64,000 bases of DNA from Nakamurella flavida (GCF_030811475.1 NZ_JAUSQV010000001.1:1945501-2009500), one strand, 5' to 3'. Positions 43,556 through 52,603 are shown, counted from the stretch's first letter. Notes: generated by a model from the sequence alone, not told the origin. Numbers and translations are program-made.

Positions 43556-45223
43556 GTGACCGATGGACCGTTGATCGTCCAGTCCGACAAGACGCTGCTG
43601 CTCGAGGTCGGCCACCCGGACTCGTCGGCGGCGCGCGCCAACATCGCGCCGTTCGCCGAGCTGGAACGCTCCCCCGAGCACGTGCACACCTACCGGATCA
43701 CCCCGCTGGCCCTGTGGAACGCACGGGCCGCCGGGCACGACGCCGAGCAGGTGGTGGACGCGCTGGTCCGCTGGTCGCGCTTCCCGGTGCCGCAGGCCCT
43801 GCTCGTCGACGTGGTCGACACGATGGGTCGGTACGGCCGGCTGGTCCTGCAGACCCACCCGACCCAGGGCCTGATCCTGGCCTCGCGGGACCGCGCCGTG
43901 CTGGAGGAGATCCTCCGCAACCGCAAGATCTCTCCGATGCTGGGCGCCCGGATCGACCCGGACACCGTCGTCGTCCATCCCTCGGAGCGCGGGCACCTCA
44001 AGCAGGCGCTGCTCAAGGTCGGCTGGCCGGCCGAGGACCAGGCCGGCTACGTCGACGGTGAGGCGCACCCGATCGAGCTGGATCCGCACGGCTGGGAGCT
44101 GCGCTCGTACCAGCAGCAGGCCGTGGAGGGGTTCTGGGCCGGCGGCTCCGGTGTCGTCGTCCTCCCCTGTGGTGCGGGCAAGACCCTCGTCGGTGCGGCG
44201 GCCATGGCCAAGGCCGGGGCGACCACGCTGATCCTGGTGACGAACACCGTCGCCGGCCGGCAGTGGAAGCGGGAGCTGATCGCGCGGACCACGCTGACCG
44301 AGGAGGAGATCGGCGAGTACTCCGGGGAGCGCAAGGAGATCCGCCCGGTCACCATCGCCACCTACCAGGTGATGACTCGCAAGTCCGGCGGCGTCTACAA
44401 GCACCTGGACCTGTTCGACTCCCGCGACTGGGGCCTGGTCATCTACGACGAGGTCCACCTGCTCCCCGCGCCGGTGTTCCGGATGACGGCCGACCTGCAG
44501 TCCCGCCGGCGGCTGGGCCTGACCGCGACCCTGGTCCGTGAGGACGGCCGCGAGGGCGATGTGTTCTCCCTCATCGGGCCCAAGCGGTACGACGCCCCGT
44601 GGAAGGACATCGAGGCGCAGGGCTGGATCGCCCCGGCCGAGTGCACCGAGGTGCGGGTGACGCTGACCGACGCGGAGCGGCTCAACTACGCCACGGCCGA
44701 GCCGGAAGAGAAGTACAAGATCGCCGCGACCGCCCGGACGAAGATGCCGGTGGTGCGCTCCATCCTCGAGAAGCACAAGGGCGAGCTGACTCTCGTCATC
44801 GGCGCCTACCTCGACCAGTTGGAGGAGCTCGGCGCCGAACTGGACGCCCCGATCATCCAGGGCTCGACGAAGACCGCCGAGCGCGAGCGGCTCTACGAGG
44901 CGTTCCGCACCGGCGAGCTGACGACGCTGGTCGTCTCCAAGGTCGCCAACTTCTCCGTCGACCTCCCCGAGGCGACGGTGGCCATCCAGGTGTCCGGCAC
45001 CTTCGGCTCCCGCCAGGAGGAGGCCCAGCGCCTCGGCCGGCTGCTCCGCCCCAAGGCTGACGGCCGCCAGGCCCACTTCTACTCGGTGGTCTCCCGCGAC
45101 ACCCTGGACACCGACTACGCGGCGCATCGCCAGCGCTTCCTGGCCGAGCAGGGGTACGCCTACACGATCGTCGACGCCGATGATCTGCTCGGGCCGGCTG
45201 TGCCGGGGGGTGCGGAGGACTGA
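43556..45223 (+). CDS. xpb: XPB/ERCC3-type DNA helicase
   Basis: The GTG at 43556 starts the conserved MTDGPLIVQSDKTLLLEV and follows GTGAGGA. A GTG 15 bp upstream is less likely. The 555-aa superfamily 2 helicase has a damage-recognition-like N-terminus, Walker A PCGAGKT near residue 205 and DEVH near residue 298. Then come GLTATLVREDGREGD, a thumb-like insertion and the motif VI QRLGRLLRPK. Actinobacterial XPB homologues unwind DNA 3'-5' and are linked to repair. Its usual partner gene is at 25.1 kb instead of next to it. Confidence 0.93.
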   Translation: MTDGPLIVQSDKTLLLEVGHPDSSAARANIAPFAELERSPEHVHTYRITPLALWNARAAGHDAEQVVDALVRWSRFPVPQALLVDVVDTMGRYGRLVLQTHPTQGLILASRDRAVLEEILRNRKISPMLGARIDPDTVVVHPSERGHLKQALLKVGWPAEDQAGYVDGEAHPIELDPHGWELRSYQQQAVEGFWAGGSGVVVLPCGAGKTLVGAAAMAKAGATTLILVTNTVAGRQWKRELIARTTLTEEEIGEYSGERKEIRPVTIATYQVMTRKSGGVYKHLDLFDSRDWGLVIYDEVHLLPAPVFRMTADLQSRRRLGLTATLVREDGREGDVFSLIGPKRYDAPWKDIEAQGWIAPAECTEVRVTLTDAERLNYATAEPEEKYKIAATARTKMPVVRSILEKHKGELTLVIGAYLDQLEELGAELDAPIIQGSTKTAERERLYEAFRTGELTTLVVSKVANFSVDLPEATVAIQVSGTFGSRQEEAQRLGRLLRPKADGRQAHFYSVVSRDTLDTDYAAHRQRFLAEQGYAYTIVDADDLLGPAVPGGAED

Positions 45224-45422
45224 GTGGAGGCCGGGGCTCGGATGATCAGCCCGATCCCGCTGCTGCCGCCCCCAACAGCTTCGGCACTAACACCGGATGG
45301 AACGCAGGGTGCGAGACGAAGCTCTGTCCCACGGCGCCTTGGACATATCCCTATCTGGCTCGAGGGCGGCGTAGTCGCACCGGGATTGGATGCGCTTCAT
45401 GTTGGCGAAGCGACCACGTGTC

Positions 45423-45428
45423 TAGTCT
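45423..45428 (+). promoter_or_regulatory. -10 element for a leaderless DUF6228-like gene
   Basis: TAGTCT ends 7 nt before the ATG at 45436; there is no ribosome site. It fits the leaderless pattern seen elsewhere in the window. Confidence 0.5.
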
Positions 45429-45435
45429 CACGCGG

Positions 45436-46212
45436 ATGATTCGACTCGGCTGGAACGGTCGACGCCTCGAACTCACGGCGCCTACGAAGCCCGACGGCGT
45501 ACTGACGGCTTGTGTTCGGGGCGGGGACATCCAGGCCACTGCCTGGGCGTACCCCGGGCATCTGGGCTTTGGCGACTTGATCGACTTCTTCGCCGATCTC
45601 GAGCGGCACTGGCGCGGATGGAAGGGCGCGCGCCGGTGGGAGTCAGGAGAGGGCGAGTTGACAATGACTGCTCGGCACACCGGCAGCCATGTGCTCCTGG
45701 ATGTCGGACTTCGTTGCCAGCAGCTCGACCCTGAGCGCGACTGGGACCTGAGGTTCTCAGTCAGTCTCGATGCCGGAGAAGAGTTGACCCACGCTGCCAC
45801 CGAGGTTCAGCGCGAGTTCGGGTGGGCTGATCGGCAGTACGACAGGTCGGATGCCGTGCCGTCCTCCGACCCGGTCGATGAGGCCGCATACGCCTACGAG
45901 CAGGACGAACGCACGTACCTGGACCTGGTTCGCGAACACCCTCGACCCGAGCTTGCCGGCGCAGCGACCCGGGTGCAGACCGCAGCCGCGCATTGGCAGG
46001 CGCTCGCCTGGGCTCGGGTGATCGCGCTGCAAGCCCTGGACGAACCGGACGAGCAGGAGATCCACAGCGCGGTCATCTCCGCGCAAGCGGCCGAACTCCT
46101 GACGGAACTCTGGTGGGATGTGGCCAAGGTGCAGCGGGGATTGCGATTGCCGCGGTTCGACCGAACGGGACACATGATTGATCCCGGCGATCCCGACGAG
46201 AATGGTTGCTGA
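45436..46212 (+). CDS. DUF6228-like protein with extra C-terminal helical region
   Basis: The ATG at 45436 is supported by the leaderless box and gives 258 aa. Residues 1-125 resemble DUF6228: GDLIDFFADLERHWRGWKGA, RRWESGEGELTMTARHTGSH and the WDLRFSVSLDAGEELTHAAT end. Residues 135-258 are a separate, mostly helical acidic segment (AAHWQALAWARVIALQALDE, ISAQAAELLTELWWDVAK). DUF6228 proteins are small, patchily distributed and sometimes listed among candidate immunity proteins; that role is not shown here and no toxin is adjacent. Codon use (more AT-ending codons, TTG and ACA) differs from neighbours, which suggests acquisition. Confidence 0.7.
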   Translation: MIRLGWNGRRLELTAPTKPDGVLTACVRGGDIQATAWAYPGHLGFGDLIDFFADLERHWRGWKGARRWESGEGELTMTARHTGSHVLLDVGLRCQQLDPERDWDLRFSVSLDAGEELTHAATEVQREFGWADRQYDRSDAVPSSDPVDEAAYAYEQDERTYLDLVREHPRPELAGAATRVQTAAAHWQALAWARVIALQALDEPDEQEIHSAVISAQAAELLTELWWDVAKVQRGLRLPRFDRTGHMIDPGDPDENGC

Positions 46213-47279
46213 CTGGATGGGCCACCTGCTCGCGGCGAACTCCGCCCTCTTCACCTGTTGGCCTGAGCTCCGAACGGCGCCACTCAGCGGTCCGGTGACC
46301 TGCTCAGGGCTGTTCCGGACCACGGCCGGGCGACGAGTCCCGACTGCACTCACCCTTCGAGCTGTCGGGTGAACCGCACCGCAGTATCGAGGAAGCACGG
46401 CGCCGATTCCGCCCGCTGAACCGGCGCCAGCGCGGACTGAGCCCGCGCAGACGTGGCGCGAATCAACAACTCTGGAATCGCAGCCATCCGTGCTTGCATG
46501 CTGCCGGTTCCCCGCCGAGGCGGTCGTGATCGGGCGGCGTCGGGAGCGGGCGTTCACCGTGTTGAGCTGTTGTGCCCGCTTGCCGGGCGGCTTGCTGCTT
46601 GCGCCGTGGTCGTGGCCAACGGAAACGCTGTCGGTCGCCATCAGCTGGGGGCACGTGCGCCAGCTGGGTGGGGTGTCTATGACGCTGGACGACGGTAGGC
46701 CACCGCGGTCAAGCCGCCAGCTGCTTGTCGGCGGATGATTGCTGATGGTCGGGCAGTTCGGAGTGGGCCAGTCTGTCGCCACGATGCTGTTCGTGAGGTT
46801 GTCCTTGGCAGGCCTGCTGTCGCTGGGATGGGCCATGGCAGCCGGCGTCCTCATCGTTGACGGTCCGCCGATGATCGAGATGACTGTGCGACTCATTCGC
46901 CTTGTGCGGACCCCGGCAGCGCGGTCGCTCAAGGCGCGGCGGGCGGAACTCGCCGCGGGCGGAACCCCGGTGTAGGTGATGACGTCCTTCGTCCGCTCCC
47001 GCCCTTCACGGACGGGTTGCCGCCTCGCGCCGGTGCTGACCGACAGTGGTGCCGGTTCACCCGCAACGGTCCACAGACCCGCGGTCCCGGAATCTTCGGG
47101 GTGGACTTCCACGCGGTCCGGAAGGGCATCGGTGCAGGTCAGCTACATTTTCATCGACCGCGAGATCGATCATGCCTTGCATCTGAAGCCTGTGCCCCGG
47201 ATCCGGTCTCCTGCGCCTCGTTCTTCGTCCGGACGGACCGATTCCGGTCCACCGTCCACATCACCTTCTGGAGTCGTCC
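46213..47279. other. Long stretch without a convincing gene; less GC-rich accessory sequence
   Basis: About 1.07 kb separates the DUF6228-like gene from the lipoprotein gene. Open frames are short, lack ribosome sites and show no family resemblance. One small membrane ORF (46745-46975) is the only candidate and is listed separately. The base composition is visibly less GC-rich than the flanks. Decayed transferred DNA is a reasonable guess; no IS ends or direct repeats were recognised. Confidence 0.5.
46745..46975 (+). CDS. Possible small membrane protein (doubtful)
   Basis: An ATG at 46745 opens a 76-codon frame with one convincing hydrophobic stretch (LSLAGLLSLGWAMAAGVLIV) and a basic C-terminus (RTPAARSLKARRAEL). 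No ribosome site or -10 box is obvious and no homologue is recognised. It may be chance or a remnant. Confidence 0.25.
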   Translation: MVGQFGVGQSVATMLFVRLSLAGLLSLGWAMAAGVLIVDGPPMIEMTVRLIRLVRTPAARSLKARRAELAAGGTPV

Positions 47280-47951
47280 ATGGCCGCCGTCGATCCGTCC
47301 GCTCCACCGTCCGTCCCTGCCCCGGTCGGCCGCCGGTCGCGCTTCGCGCGAAACAGGTCGATGACGTTCGCCGGCCTCGGCCTGGCCGCTCTGACCCTGG
47401 TCGCCTGCTCCGGCGGTGGCAGCGCGGCCTCCACCCCCGCAGTCGCGTCATCCGCCGCTGCATCGGCCGCCTCCGCGTCGGGCACCTCGGCGGGTGGCGA
47501 TGTCGTCGTAGAGCTCGCCACCTCGGACGGGACCGTGGTCGGTACCGCCACGGTGCAGCAGGACGGCACGGTGATGACCAGGACGGACACCGTGACCGCC
47601 CGGCCCGGAGGGACGGACGTGGTCACCGAACTGAAGGACGCCGCAGGAGCAACCGTCGGCACGGCGACGGTGCATCCCGACGGATCGGTCGACGTGCAGG
47701 ACAGCTCCGGCGGTGGAGAGCAGGACGCGGCCGGTGCCGGCGCCACGACCGGAGCATCGTCCGACATGTCCTTCGCGCCCATGGACTTCGATTCCGGTGC
47801 CGACAAGTCCGGCGGGGGCACCACGATCGTCAACAGCAACGGAAACGAGATCGTCGCGTCGAACGACGTCGGCGGGAACGGCACCATCACGGTGACCAAG
47901 TGCGCGGCCGACGGGTCGAGCTGCAGCCGCCAGGTCGTGACGAACAACTGA
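47280..47951 (+). CDS. Small secreted lipoprotein of unknown function
   Basis: The ATG at 47280 follows GGAG with 7 nt spacing and gives 223 aa. An unusually long basic n-region (GRRSRFARNRS) precedes the hydrophobic core MTFAGLGLAALTLVAC with the lipidated Cys near residue 43. A Ser/Ala-rich tether follows. Two similar short modules, VVELATSDGTVVGTATVQQDG and VTELKDAAGATVGTATVHPDG, look like an internal duplication. Two further cysteines near the C-terminus (TKCAADGSSCSRQ) may form a disulfide. An internal ATG at 47361 could be a shorter start. No function can be assigned. Confidence 0.7.
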   Translation: MAAVDPSAPPSVPAPVGRRSRFARNRSMTFAGLGLAALTLVACSGGGSAASTPAVASSAAASAASASGTSAGGDVVVELATSDGTVVGTATVQQDGTVMTRTDTVTARPGGTDVVTELKDAAGATVGTATVHPDGSVDVQDSSGGGEQDAAGAGATTGASSDMSFAPMDFDSGADKSGGGTTIVNSNGNEIVASNDVGGNGTITVTKCAADGSSCSRQVVTNN

Positions 47952-48170
47952 GCATCGAGGCCTCCGGGTCGGGTCGATGGCATCCGGCCCAGCGTCGACC
48001 TGGGCGGTTCAGTCAGGTCGAACCGCATTCCCCTGGTGGCCGTGCCCGCCACGCGCCGCTGCCGGGACAGCTCGAGCTCGACTGAAATCCTCGGGCGCCC
48101 GGCGGTGCCGATCGTCCCCCGGGCGGAATCCGTCCACATCGCAGAAGTGCGGAGAGACTCGCCGGGGCCG

Positions 48171-48488
48171 TCAGCGCCCGGCGCTGCGGTGGCTCGCCAC
48201 GTTCACGATCCGCCCGGTGCCGTCGCGGACGAAGAACCGGCGGATACCCCATGCTTCGTCCGCGAGGGGGTAGACGACGTCCAGACCGCGCTCAACCGCC
48301 TCGGCGTGAGCTCTCTCGACATCGTCCACCTCGACGGAGATGTCGACGTCGCAGACCCGGGGATCGACCGCGGTCGGGCTTGCCCAGGTCAGGATCAGCT
48401 GGGTCGTCGACGTGGTCAGAGACGCAGCACGAGAGACGCAGCCGAAAGTCGTCCGATCTCGGATCATCTCAAGTGGTACGGTTCGGCC
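48171..48488 (-). pseudogene. Truncated VOC/glyoxalase-family gene
   Basis: The minus-strand frame ends with a clear VOC half-domain: CDVDISVEVDDVERAHAEAV, GLDVVYPLADEAWGIRRFF and VRDGTGRIVNVASH. Normal members have a matching first half of about 50 residues that starts a beta-alpha-beta-beta-beta module. Here the upstream sequence (GRTVPLEMIRDRTTFGCVSR) shows no such motif and runs into the promoter of the divergent MBL gene. The 5' end therefore appears to be lost and the gene is probably not functional. The far end of the remnant is approximate. Confidence 0.6.
48477..48482 (+). promoter_or_regulatory. -10 element for a leaderless MBL-fold gene
   Basis: TACGGT lies 7 nt before the ATG at 48490, with no ribosome binding site. 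It overlaps the 5' remnant of the VOC pseudogene. Confidence 0.5.
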
Positions 48489-48489
48489 C

Positions 48490-49347
48490 ATGACCATCGC
48501 CCCACCCGACTTCTGGTCCGGCCCCCTTCCCGCCGCTGCCCCGCCGGAGGACATGGCCCTGCACCGTCTCCCGACGGGGACCTACCGCACCAGGGCTGCC
48601 TTCGCGGTGACCGGCGGGGCGTTCCGCGACGTCCGCGAATTCGCCGCCACCGCCGTGTTGATCAGTCATCCGGGTGGCGACCTGCTGATCGACGCCGGCT
48701 TCGGCGCCGGTGTCGCCGAGCACGTGCGGATGCTCGCGCGCTTCGAGCGCGCACCGTTCACCCTCGGCCGGACGGCCGCGCAGCAGCTCGAGGACGTCGG
48801 CCATGACCGCGCCCGGCTGCGCGGCGTCCTGGTGACCCACACCCACTGGGATCACGTCAGCGGGCTCGACTCACTGCGCGTGCCGATCTGGATCACCGGC
48901 GAGGAGCGGCGGTACGCGGCGACGGACTCCCACGGCGCTGTCTTCCGCAGTGTCTCGAAGGGCCTGGAGATGCACGAGTACGGGTTCGACGGCCCCGCCC
49001 ACCTCGGCTTCCCCGCCAGCTCCGACGTCCACGGCGACGGCTCGGTGGTGGTCGTCCCCGCCGGCGGGCACACCCACGGATCCGTCGTCGTGTTCGTCAC
49101 CCTGCCCACCGGGGAGCGGTACGCCTTCATCGGCGACCTCACGTGGCAGAGCGAGGGCATCACGCGCGGCGCGCAGCGCCCGTGGCTGATGCGCCGGGTC
49201 GCCGATGTCGACGCGGCGACGGTCCGACTCGGTCTGCAGCGCGTCGTGGCGCTGAGCCGGGTCATGCGGATCGTCCCCGCACACGACCTGCACGCCTACG
49301 ACTCCATCCCCCTGCTGGCCACCCGCCAGACCCGCGCCGGAGCCTGA
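48490..49347 (+). CDS. MBL-fold metallo-hydrolase
   Basis: The 285-aa product starts at an apparently leaderless ATG. The metal motif is THTHWDHVSGLD (His117, His119, Asp121, His122). VVVPAGGHTHGSVVV supplies the next histidine, YAFIGDLTWQ the bridging aspartate and RIVPAHDLHAYD the last histidine. The binuclear metal site therefore looks complete. It resembles quorum-quenching-lactonase-like and other uncharacterised hydrolases of the family. A MarR gene starts 4 bp downstream, so the hydrolase may act on a ligand that the regulator senses. Substrate unknown. Confidence 0.88.
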   Translation: MTIAPPDFWSGPLPAAAPPEDMALHRLPTGTYRTRAAFAVTGGAFRDVREFAATAVLISHPGGDLLIDAGFGAGVAEHVRMLARFERAPFTLGRTAAQQLEDVGHDRARLRGVLVTHTHWDHVSGLDSLRVPIWITGEERRYAATDSHGAVFRSVSKGLEMHEYGFDGPAHLGFPASSDVHGDGSVVVVPAGGHTHGSVVVFVTLPTGERYAFIGDLTWQSEGITRGAQRPWLMRRVADVDAATVRLGLQRVVALSRVMRIVPAHDLHAYDSIPLLATRQTRAGA

Positions 49348-49351
49348 GGCC

Positions 49352-49867
49352 ATGGCACCCACCGCACCGACGCCCCCACCGGCGGACGACCGGCCCGATC
49401 CGGTGCGCGGTCCGCGGCCGCCACTCGGACCGGGCCCGGATTCCGAACTGACCTGGTTGCTGCACCGGGCCGCCCAGCGCATGCACACCGCGGTCGGCGC
49501 TCAAGCCGCCCGCCACGGCCTGACACTGCGCGACCACATCGTCCTCAGCGCACTGGACAAGACGTCCGGGCTGACCCAGATCGAACTGGGACAGGCGCTG
49601 GGCGTGGACAAGACGACCCTGGTCGCCGAACTGGATCGACTGGAGAAGGCCGGCCTGGTCGAGCGCAAGGCCGACCCGCGGGACCGACGCGCCCGCATCC
49701 CCGCACTCACCGACGCCGGAGACCGAGTCCGGGCGAGGATCGCCGTCGACGCCACGGCCGCCGAGACAGCCGCCGTCGCGTCGGTCGACCCGGCACTGCT
49801 CCGCCCGCTCCGCGACGCGCTCTACGCGATCATCGCCGCCACCGACGACCCGGGATCCTGCATCTGA
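49352..49867 (+). CDS. MarR-family transcriptional regulator
   Basis: The 171-aa protein has a disordered Pro-rich N-terminus of about 30 residues and then a winged helix-turn-helix: LTLRDHIVLSALDKTSGLTQ, IELGQALGVDKTTLVAELDR and LEKAGLVERKADPRDRRARI (the wing). Homodimer helices flank it. It follows the MBL hydrolase by 4 bp and is probably cotranscribed. MarR proteins usually repress their own operon and respond to phenolic or other small ligands. An operator was not identified. Confidence 0.92.
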   Translation: MAPTAPTPPPADDRPDPVRGPRPPLGPGPDSELTWLLHRAAQRMHTAVGAQAARHGLTLRDHIVLSALDKTSGLTQIELGQALGVDKTTLVAELDRLEKAGLVERKADPRDRRARIPALTDAGDRVRARIAVDATAAETAAVASVDPALLRPLRDALYAIIAATDDPGSCI

Positions 49868-50089
49868 CACCGCACCCCACCGGTGCCAGGCAGCCGCACA
49901 GGCTGTCGGGCCGGCGGAAGCGGGAGTCCACAGCCGCGTCGGCGATGAACCGCATGGGTGGTGAGCGGCCCACCACGGCGGGGCGTTCGCCATGGCCGCG
50001 TCGGGCGGAGTCCGCGTGGCCGGGGCCGCCCGCTGGGTCGTCACGCCGATGTCGGGAACGGATGATCCGGTCGACCGGTTGCACCCACC

Positions 50090-50518
50090 ATGACCGACCT
50101 CGCCGTGCTGACCGAGCAGGACCGTGAGTTCCTCCGTCGCCCCCTGCACGGATTCCTGTCCGTCGCTGCGGGCCCCGTCCCGGCCCAACCCCGGCCGGTG
50201 TGGTTCGAGGCGACCGACAGCGGGACCGTCGAGCTGTTCACCACCCCGGACGCGGCCAAGGTGGAGCGGCTCCGCCGCGACCCCCGCGCCTCCATCGTGG
50301 TGGCCGCGCCGGTGGGCGAACGCGAACGGTGGGTAGCGGTGTCCGGTCGCACGACCATCGAGCCCGACGGCGCGCATGCCCTGGCGCAGCGACTGGCCGC
50401 CCGCTACTGGGATCTCGACGATCCCGGCCGGGCCGGCCAGCTGGCCGAAATACTGGCCGACGACGGATTGCTCCGCGTGGTCATCCACCCGGAACAGGTG
50501 CGCCGCTACACCTTCTAG
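50090..50518 (+). CDS. PPOX-class (pyridoxamine 5'-phosphate oxidase-fold) F420/FMN-binding protein
   Basis: The 142-aa product matches the split-barrel PPOX fold: FLRRPLHGFLSVAAG, PRPVWFEATDSGTVELFTTP, KVERLRRDPRASIVVAAPVG and RWVAVSGRTTIEPDGA. In Actinobacteria such proteins often use F420, sometimes FMN or heme. It has no signal peptide. It stands alone, 222 bp after marR and 102 bp before the methyltransferase, both on the same strand. Substrate and cofactor are not determined by the sequence. Confidence 0.88.
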   Translation: MTDLAVLTEQDREFLRRPLHGFLSVAAGPVPAQPRPVWFEATDSGTVELFTTPDAAKVERLRRDPRASIVVAAPVGERERWVAVSGRTTIEPDGAHALAQRLAARYWDLDDPGRAGQLAEILADDGLLRVVIHPEQVRRYTF

Positions 50519-50620
50519 CTCGCCCTCCCGCCGGGAGATGGGAGACCCGTCCCGACCGTCGACTTCTCCGAGTGCGCACGCGCCCACCGCACACACCCAC
50601 CACCACGAGAGGGGTCCGCA

Positions 50621-51229
50621 GTGGACTTCCAGCCGGTCCGGGACGCCTACTCCACGATCGCCGAGCAGTACATCGCCCTGTTCGACGGCGGCCGGCCGGA
50701 GGCCGAGGACGACACCGCACTCATCCTGCGACACCTGACCGGGCTCGCCGGTCCGGTGCTGGACCTGGGGTGCGGGCCCGGCCAATGGACCGCCCGTCTG
50801 CACGCGCTGGGTGCCGAGATCACCGGCATCGACATGGTTCCGGAGTTCATCGCGCACGCCCGGGGCGCCCATCCCGGCCCGGAGTTCCGGCTCGGCTCCA
50901 TGACGGACGTGGACGTCGCCGACCACGCCGTGGCGGGCATCCTGTCCTGGTATTCCACCATCCATCTGCCCCCGTCGGAGCTCGACCCGGTGCTCGCCGG
51001 GTTCCGCCGCCTCCTGCGTCCGTCCGGGGTGCTCGTCATCGGGTTCTTCGACAGTGACGACGAGATCGCCGCCTTCGACCATCAGGTCGTCACCGCCTAC
51101 CGCTGGCCGGCCGACACGTTCGCGCATCACCTGAGGACGGCCGGCTTCACCGAGGTGCAGCGGGTGCAGTACCGGCTCCCGGCGCGACCGGACCGCAGGT
51201 ACGCCGGCATCGCCGCACGAGCGTCCTGA
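50621..51229 (+). CDS. Class I SAM-dependent methyltransferase
   Basis: The GTG at 50621 has GAGAGG upstream and gives 202 aa. Motif I is VLDLGCGPGQWTARL, the acidic post-I end ITGIDMVPEF, motif II-like AGILSWYSTIHLPP, and a short FFDSDDEI region follows. It has no additional domain, so a small molecule is the likely methyl acceptor. The N-terminus VRDAYSTIAEQYIALFDGG is frequent in UbiE/methyltransf_11-25 relatives. It converges on the SGNH hydrolase gene. No biosynthetic neighbours point to a pathway. Confidence 0.88.
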   Translation: MDFQPVRDAYSTIAEQYIALFDGGRPEAEDDTALILRHLTGLAGPVLDLGCGPGQWTARLHALGAEITGIDMVPEFIAHARGAHPGPEFRLGSMTDVDVADHAVAGILSWYSTIHLPPSELDPVLAGFRRLLRPSGVLVIGFFDSDDEIAAFDHQVVTAYRWPADTFAHHLRTAGFTEVQRVQYRLPARPDRRYAGIAARAS

Positions 51230-51281
51230 GCATCGGCCCGATCGCCCCGTCGAGCCGCGTCGTCGACGAGCGCCACGGGGG

Positions 51282-52439
51282 TCAGCTGCCCACGAGACCC
51301 GCCACGACGGACCGGAACCGATCGGCGATGAGTCGGTGGCTGGCCGGGCTGGGGTGGAGTCGGTCGGGCAGCGGGTCCGTCTCGTGGTCGGCGGGGCCGT
51401 AGAGATCGCGACCGTCCACGAGGTGCAGGTGCGGGTCCGTGGAGCGGCGCCGACCGACGACGGCGGCGAGCTGCTCCCGGATCACCGTGAGGGTCAGCTT
51501 GCCGGCGGCGACCTCGGCCGGGTCCCCGGTGGCGGTGAAGAGGATCTGCCCGCTGCCCCAGCTCGCCGGGTCGATGGCGCCGGGGCCGGGGGTGTCCTCG
51601 TGGATGGGGCACCACAGCGGCGAGATCACCACCAGCGGCGTGGTCGGATGGGCGTCGCGGATGGCGTCCAGGAACCCGTCGACGGCGGGGACGAAGGCGC
51701 GGAGCCGCATCAGGTCCGTGTTGACCAGGTTGATGCCGATCTTGACGGAGATCAGGTCCGCTTCCTGCGCGGCGATGGTCCGGGCGACGAACGGATCGAG
51801 CAGAGCACTCCCGCCGAAGCCCAGGTTGAGCAGGGACAGACCGGCCGCCCGGGCGGTCAGCGCCGGCCACGTCCCCGCTGGGCTGTCGGCGTTCGATCCC
51901 TGGCTGATCGAACTTCCGTGATGGACCCACCGCGGGCCGGTGTCCGCGCCCGCCGGACCGACCGGGGCGTCGGTGGTCAACTCGAGCAGCTCGGTGGTCT
52001 CGGTGTGCGGGAGCCAGATCTCCACGTCCTTGTCCCCGGTGGGCAGCACGGGGAAGGTCACCTCGGCCGGCGGGCCGTCCACCACGGTCCGCCCGCCCGT
52101 CCGGAGGTCGACGACCAGCTGGCGGCCACCGCTGCCGGACGCCTGCCCCGCGGGGCGACCGTCGACGAACAACGCATAGGTGCCGGCAAGCCGCGGGGGC
52201 GCGCCGGGGTACACGACGGTGGTCCGCAGCGTCGTCAACCGGATGAGGGTGGCCGCCGTGCGGAGGACGACGCGGACACCGGAGGGCTGTGACTCCGCCA
52301 TCGCCAACTGGTCGTCGAGGGAGCGGGCGCGGACCCAGTCGGGGAGCCGGTGCGGCAGCAGGCCGTTCGGGGTGGTCTCCACCGCGACGGCGCCGCGGAT
52401 CATCGCGGCGGTCACGGGTGTGGTCGTCAGATCGGTCAA
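51282..52439 (-). CDS. SGNH/GDSL-family hydrolase
   Basis: A TTG start at 52439 is supported by AAGGA 5 nt upstream; an ATG 12 codons later is possible. The 385-aa protein has an N-terminal beta-sandwich-like domain (to about 165) and a C-terminal SGNH domain. Block I is HHGSSISQGS (Ser177), block II NLGFGGSALLD, block III GINLVN and block V PDRLHPSPASH (Asp, His). It resembles acyl- or carbohydrate-esterases with a preceding sandwich domain, such as SsfX3-like enzymes. It has no signal peptide. It follows the RpiR regulator on the same strand and might deacylate a muropeptide sugar; that is inference. Confidence 0.85.
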   Translation of the reverse strand: MTDLTTTPVTAAMIRGAVAVETTPNGLLPHRLPDWVRARSLDDQLAMAESQPSGVRVVLRTAATLIRLTTLRTTVVYPGAPPRLAGTYALFVDGRPAGQASGSGGRQLVVDLRTGGRTVVDGPPAEVTFPVLPTGDKDVEIWLPHTETTELLELTTDAPVGPAGADTGPRWVHHGSSISQGSNADSPAGTWPALTARAAGLSLLNLGFGGSALLDPFVARTIAAQEADLISVKIGINLVNTDLMRLRAFVPAVDGFLDAIRDAHPTTPLVVISPLWCPIHEDTPGPGAIDPASWGSGQILFTATGDPAEVAAGKLTLTVIREQLAAVVGRRRSTDPHLHLVDGRDLYGPADHETDPLPDRLHPSPASHRLIADRFRSVVAGLVGS

Positions 52440-52603
52440 CGGGGTCCTTCGGTAACGGGTCGGGCGTGCCGGGGCGGTCGGGGGTGGCGGGACGGCACAG
52501 GTCCGGGCTCGGGGTCACTCTGCGCCCGGGCTCCTCGCTGGGTCCAGCGGGACCTGTCGCGCAGTCGCCCCGGCTGGTGCTGCGCGGGGTGGGGCGCGGC
52601 AGG

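Noticed and set aside
45224-45439. 71-codon ORF directly after xpb
   Set aside because: It has no ribosome site and no recognisable features, and it ends just past the -10 box of the next gene.
46463-46738. Possible transposase remnant suggested by Cys/Arg-rich short frames
   Set aside because: No catalytic DDE or HUH motif, terminal inverted repeat or target duplication could be seen.
45757-47112. 451-aa minus-strand frame across the accessory patch
   Set aside because: It is mostly antisense to the DUF6228-like gene, has no domain or ribosome site and a random-looking Ser/Arg/Pro composition.
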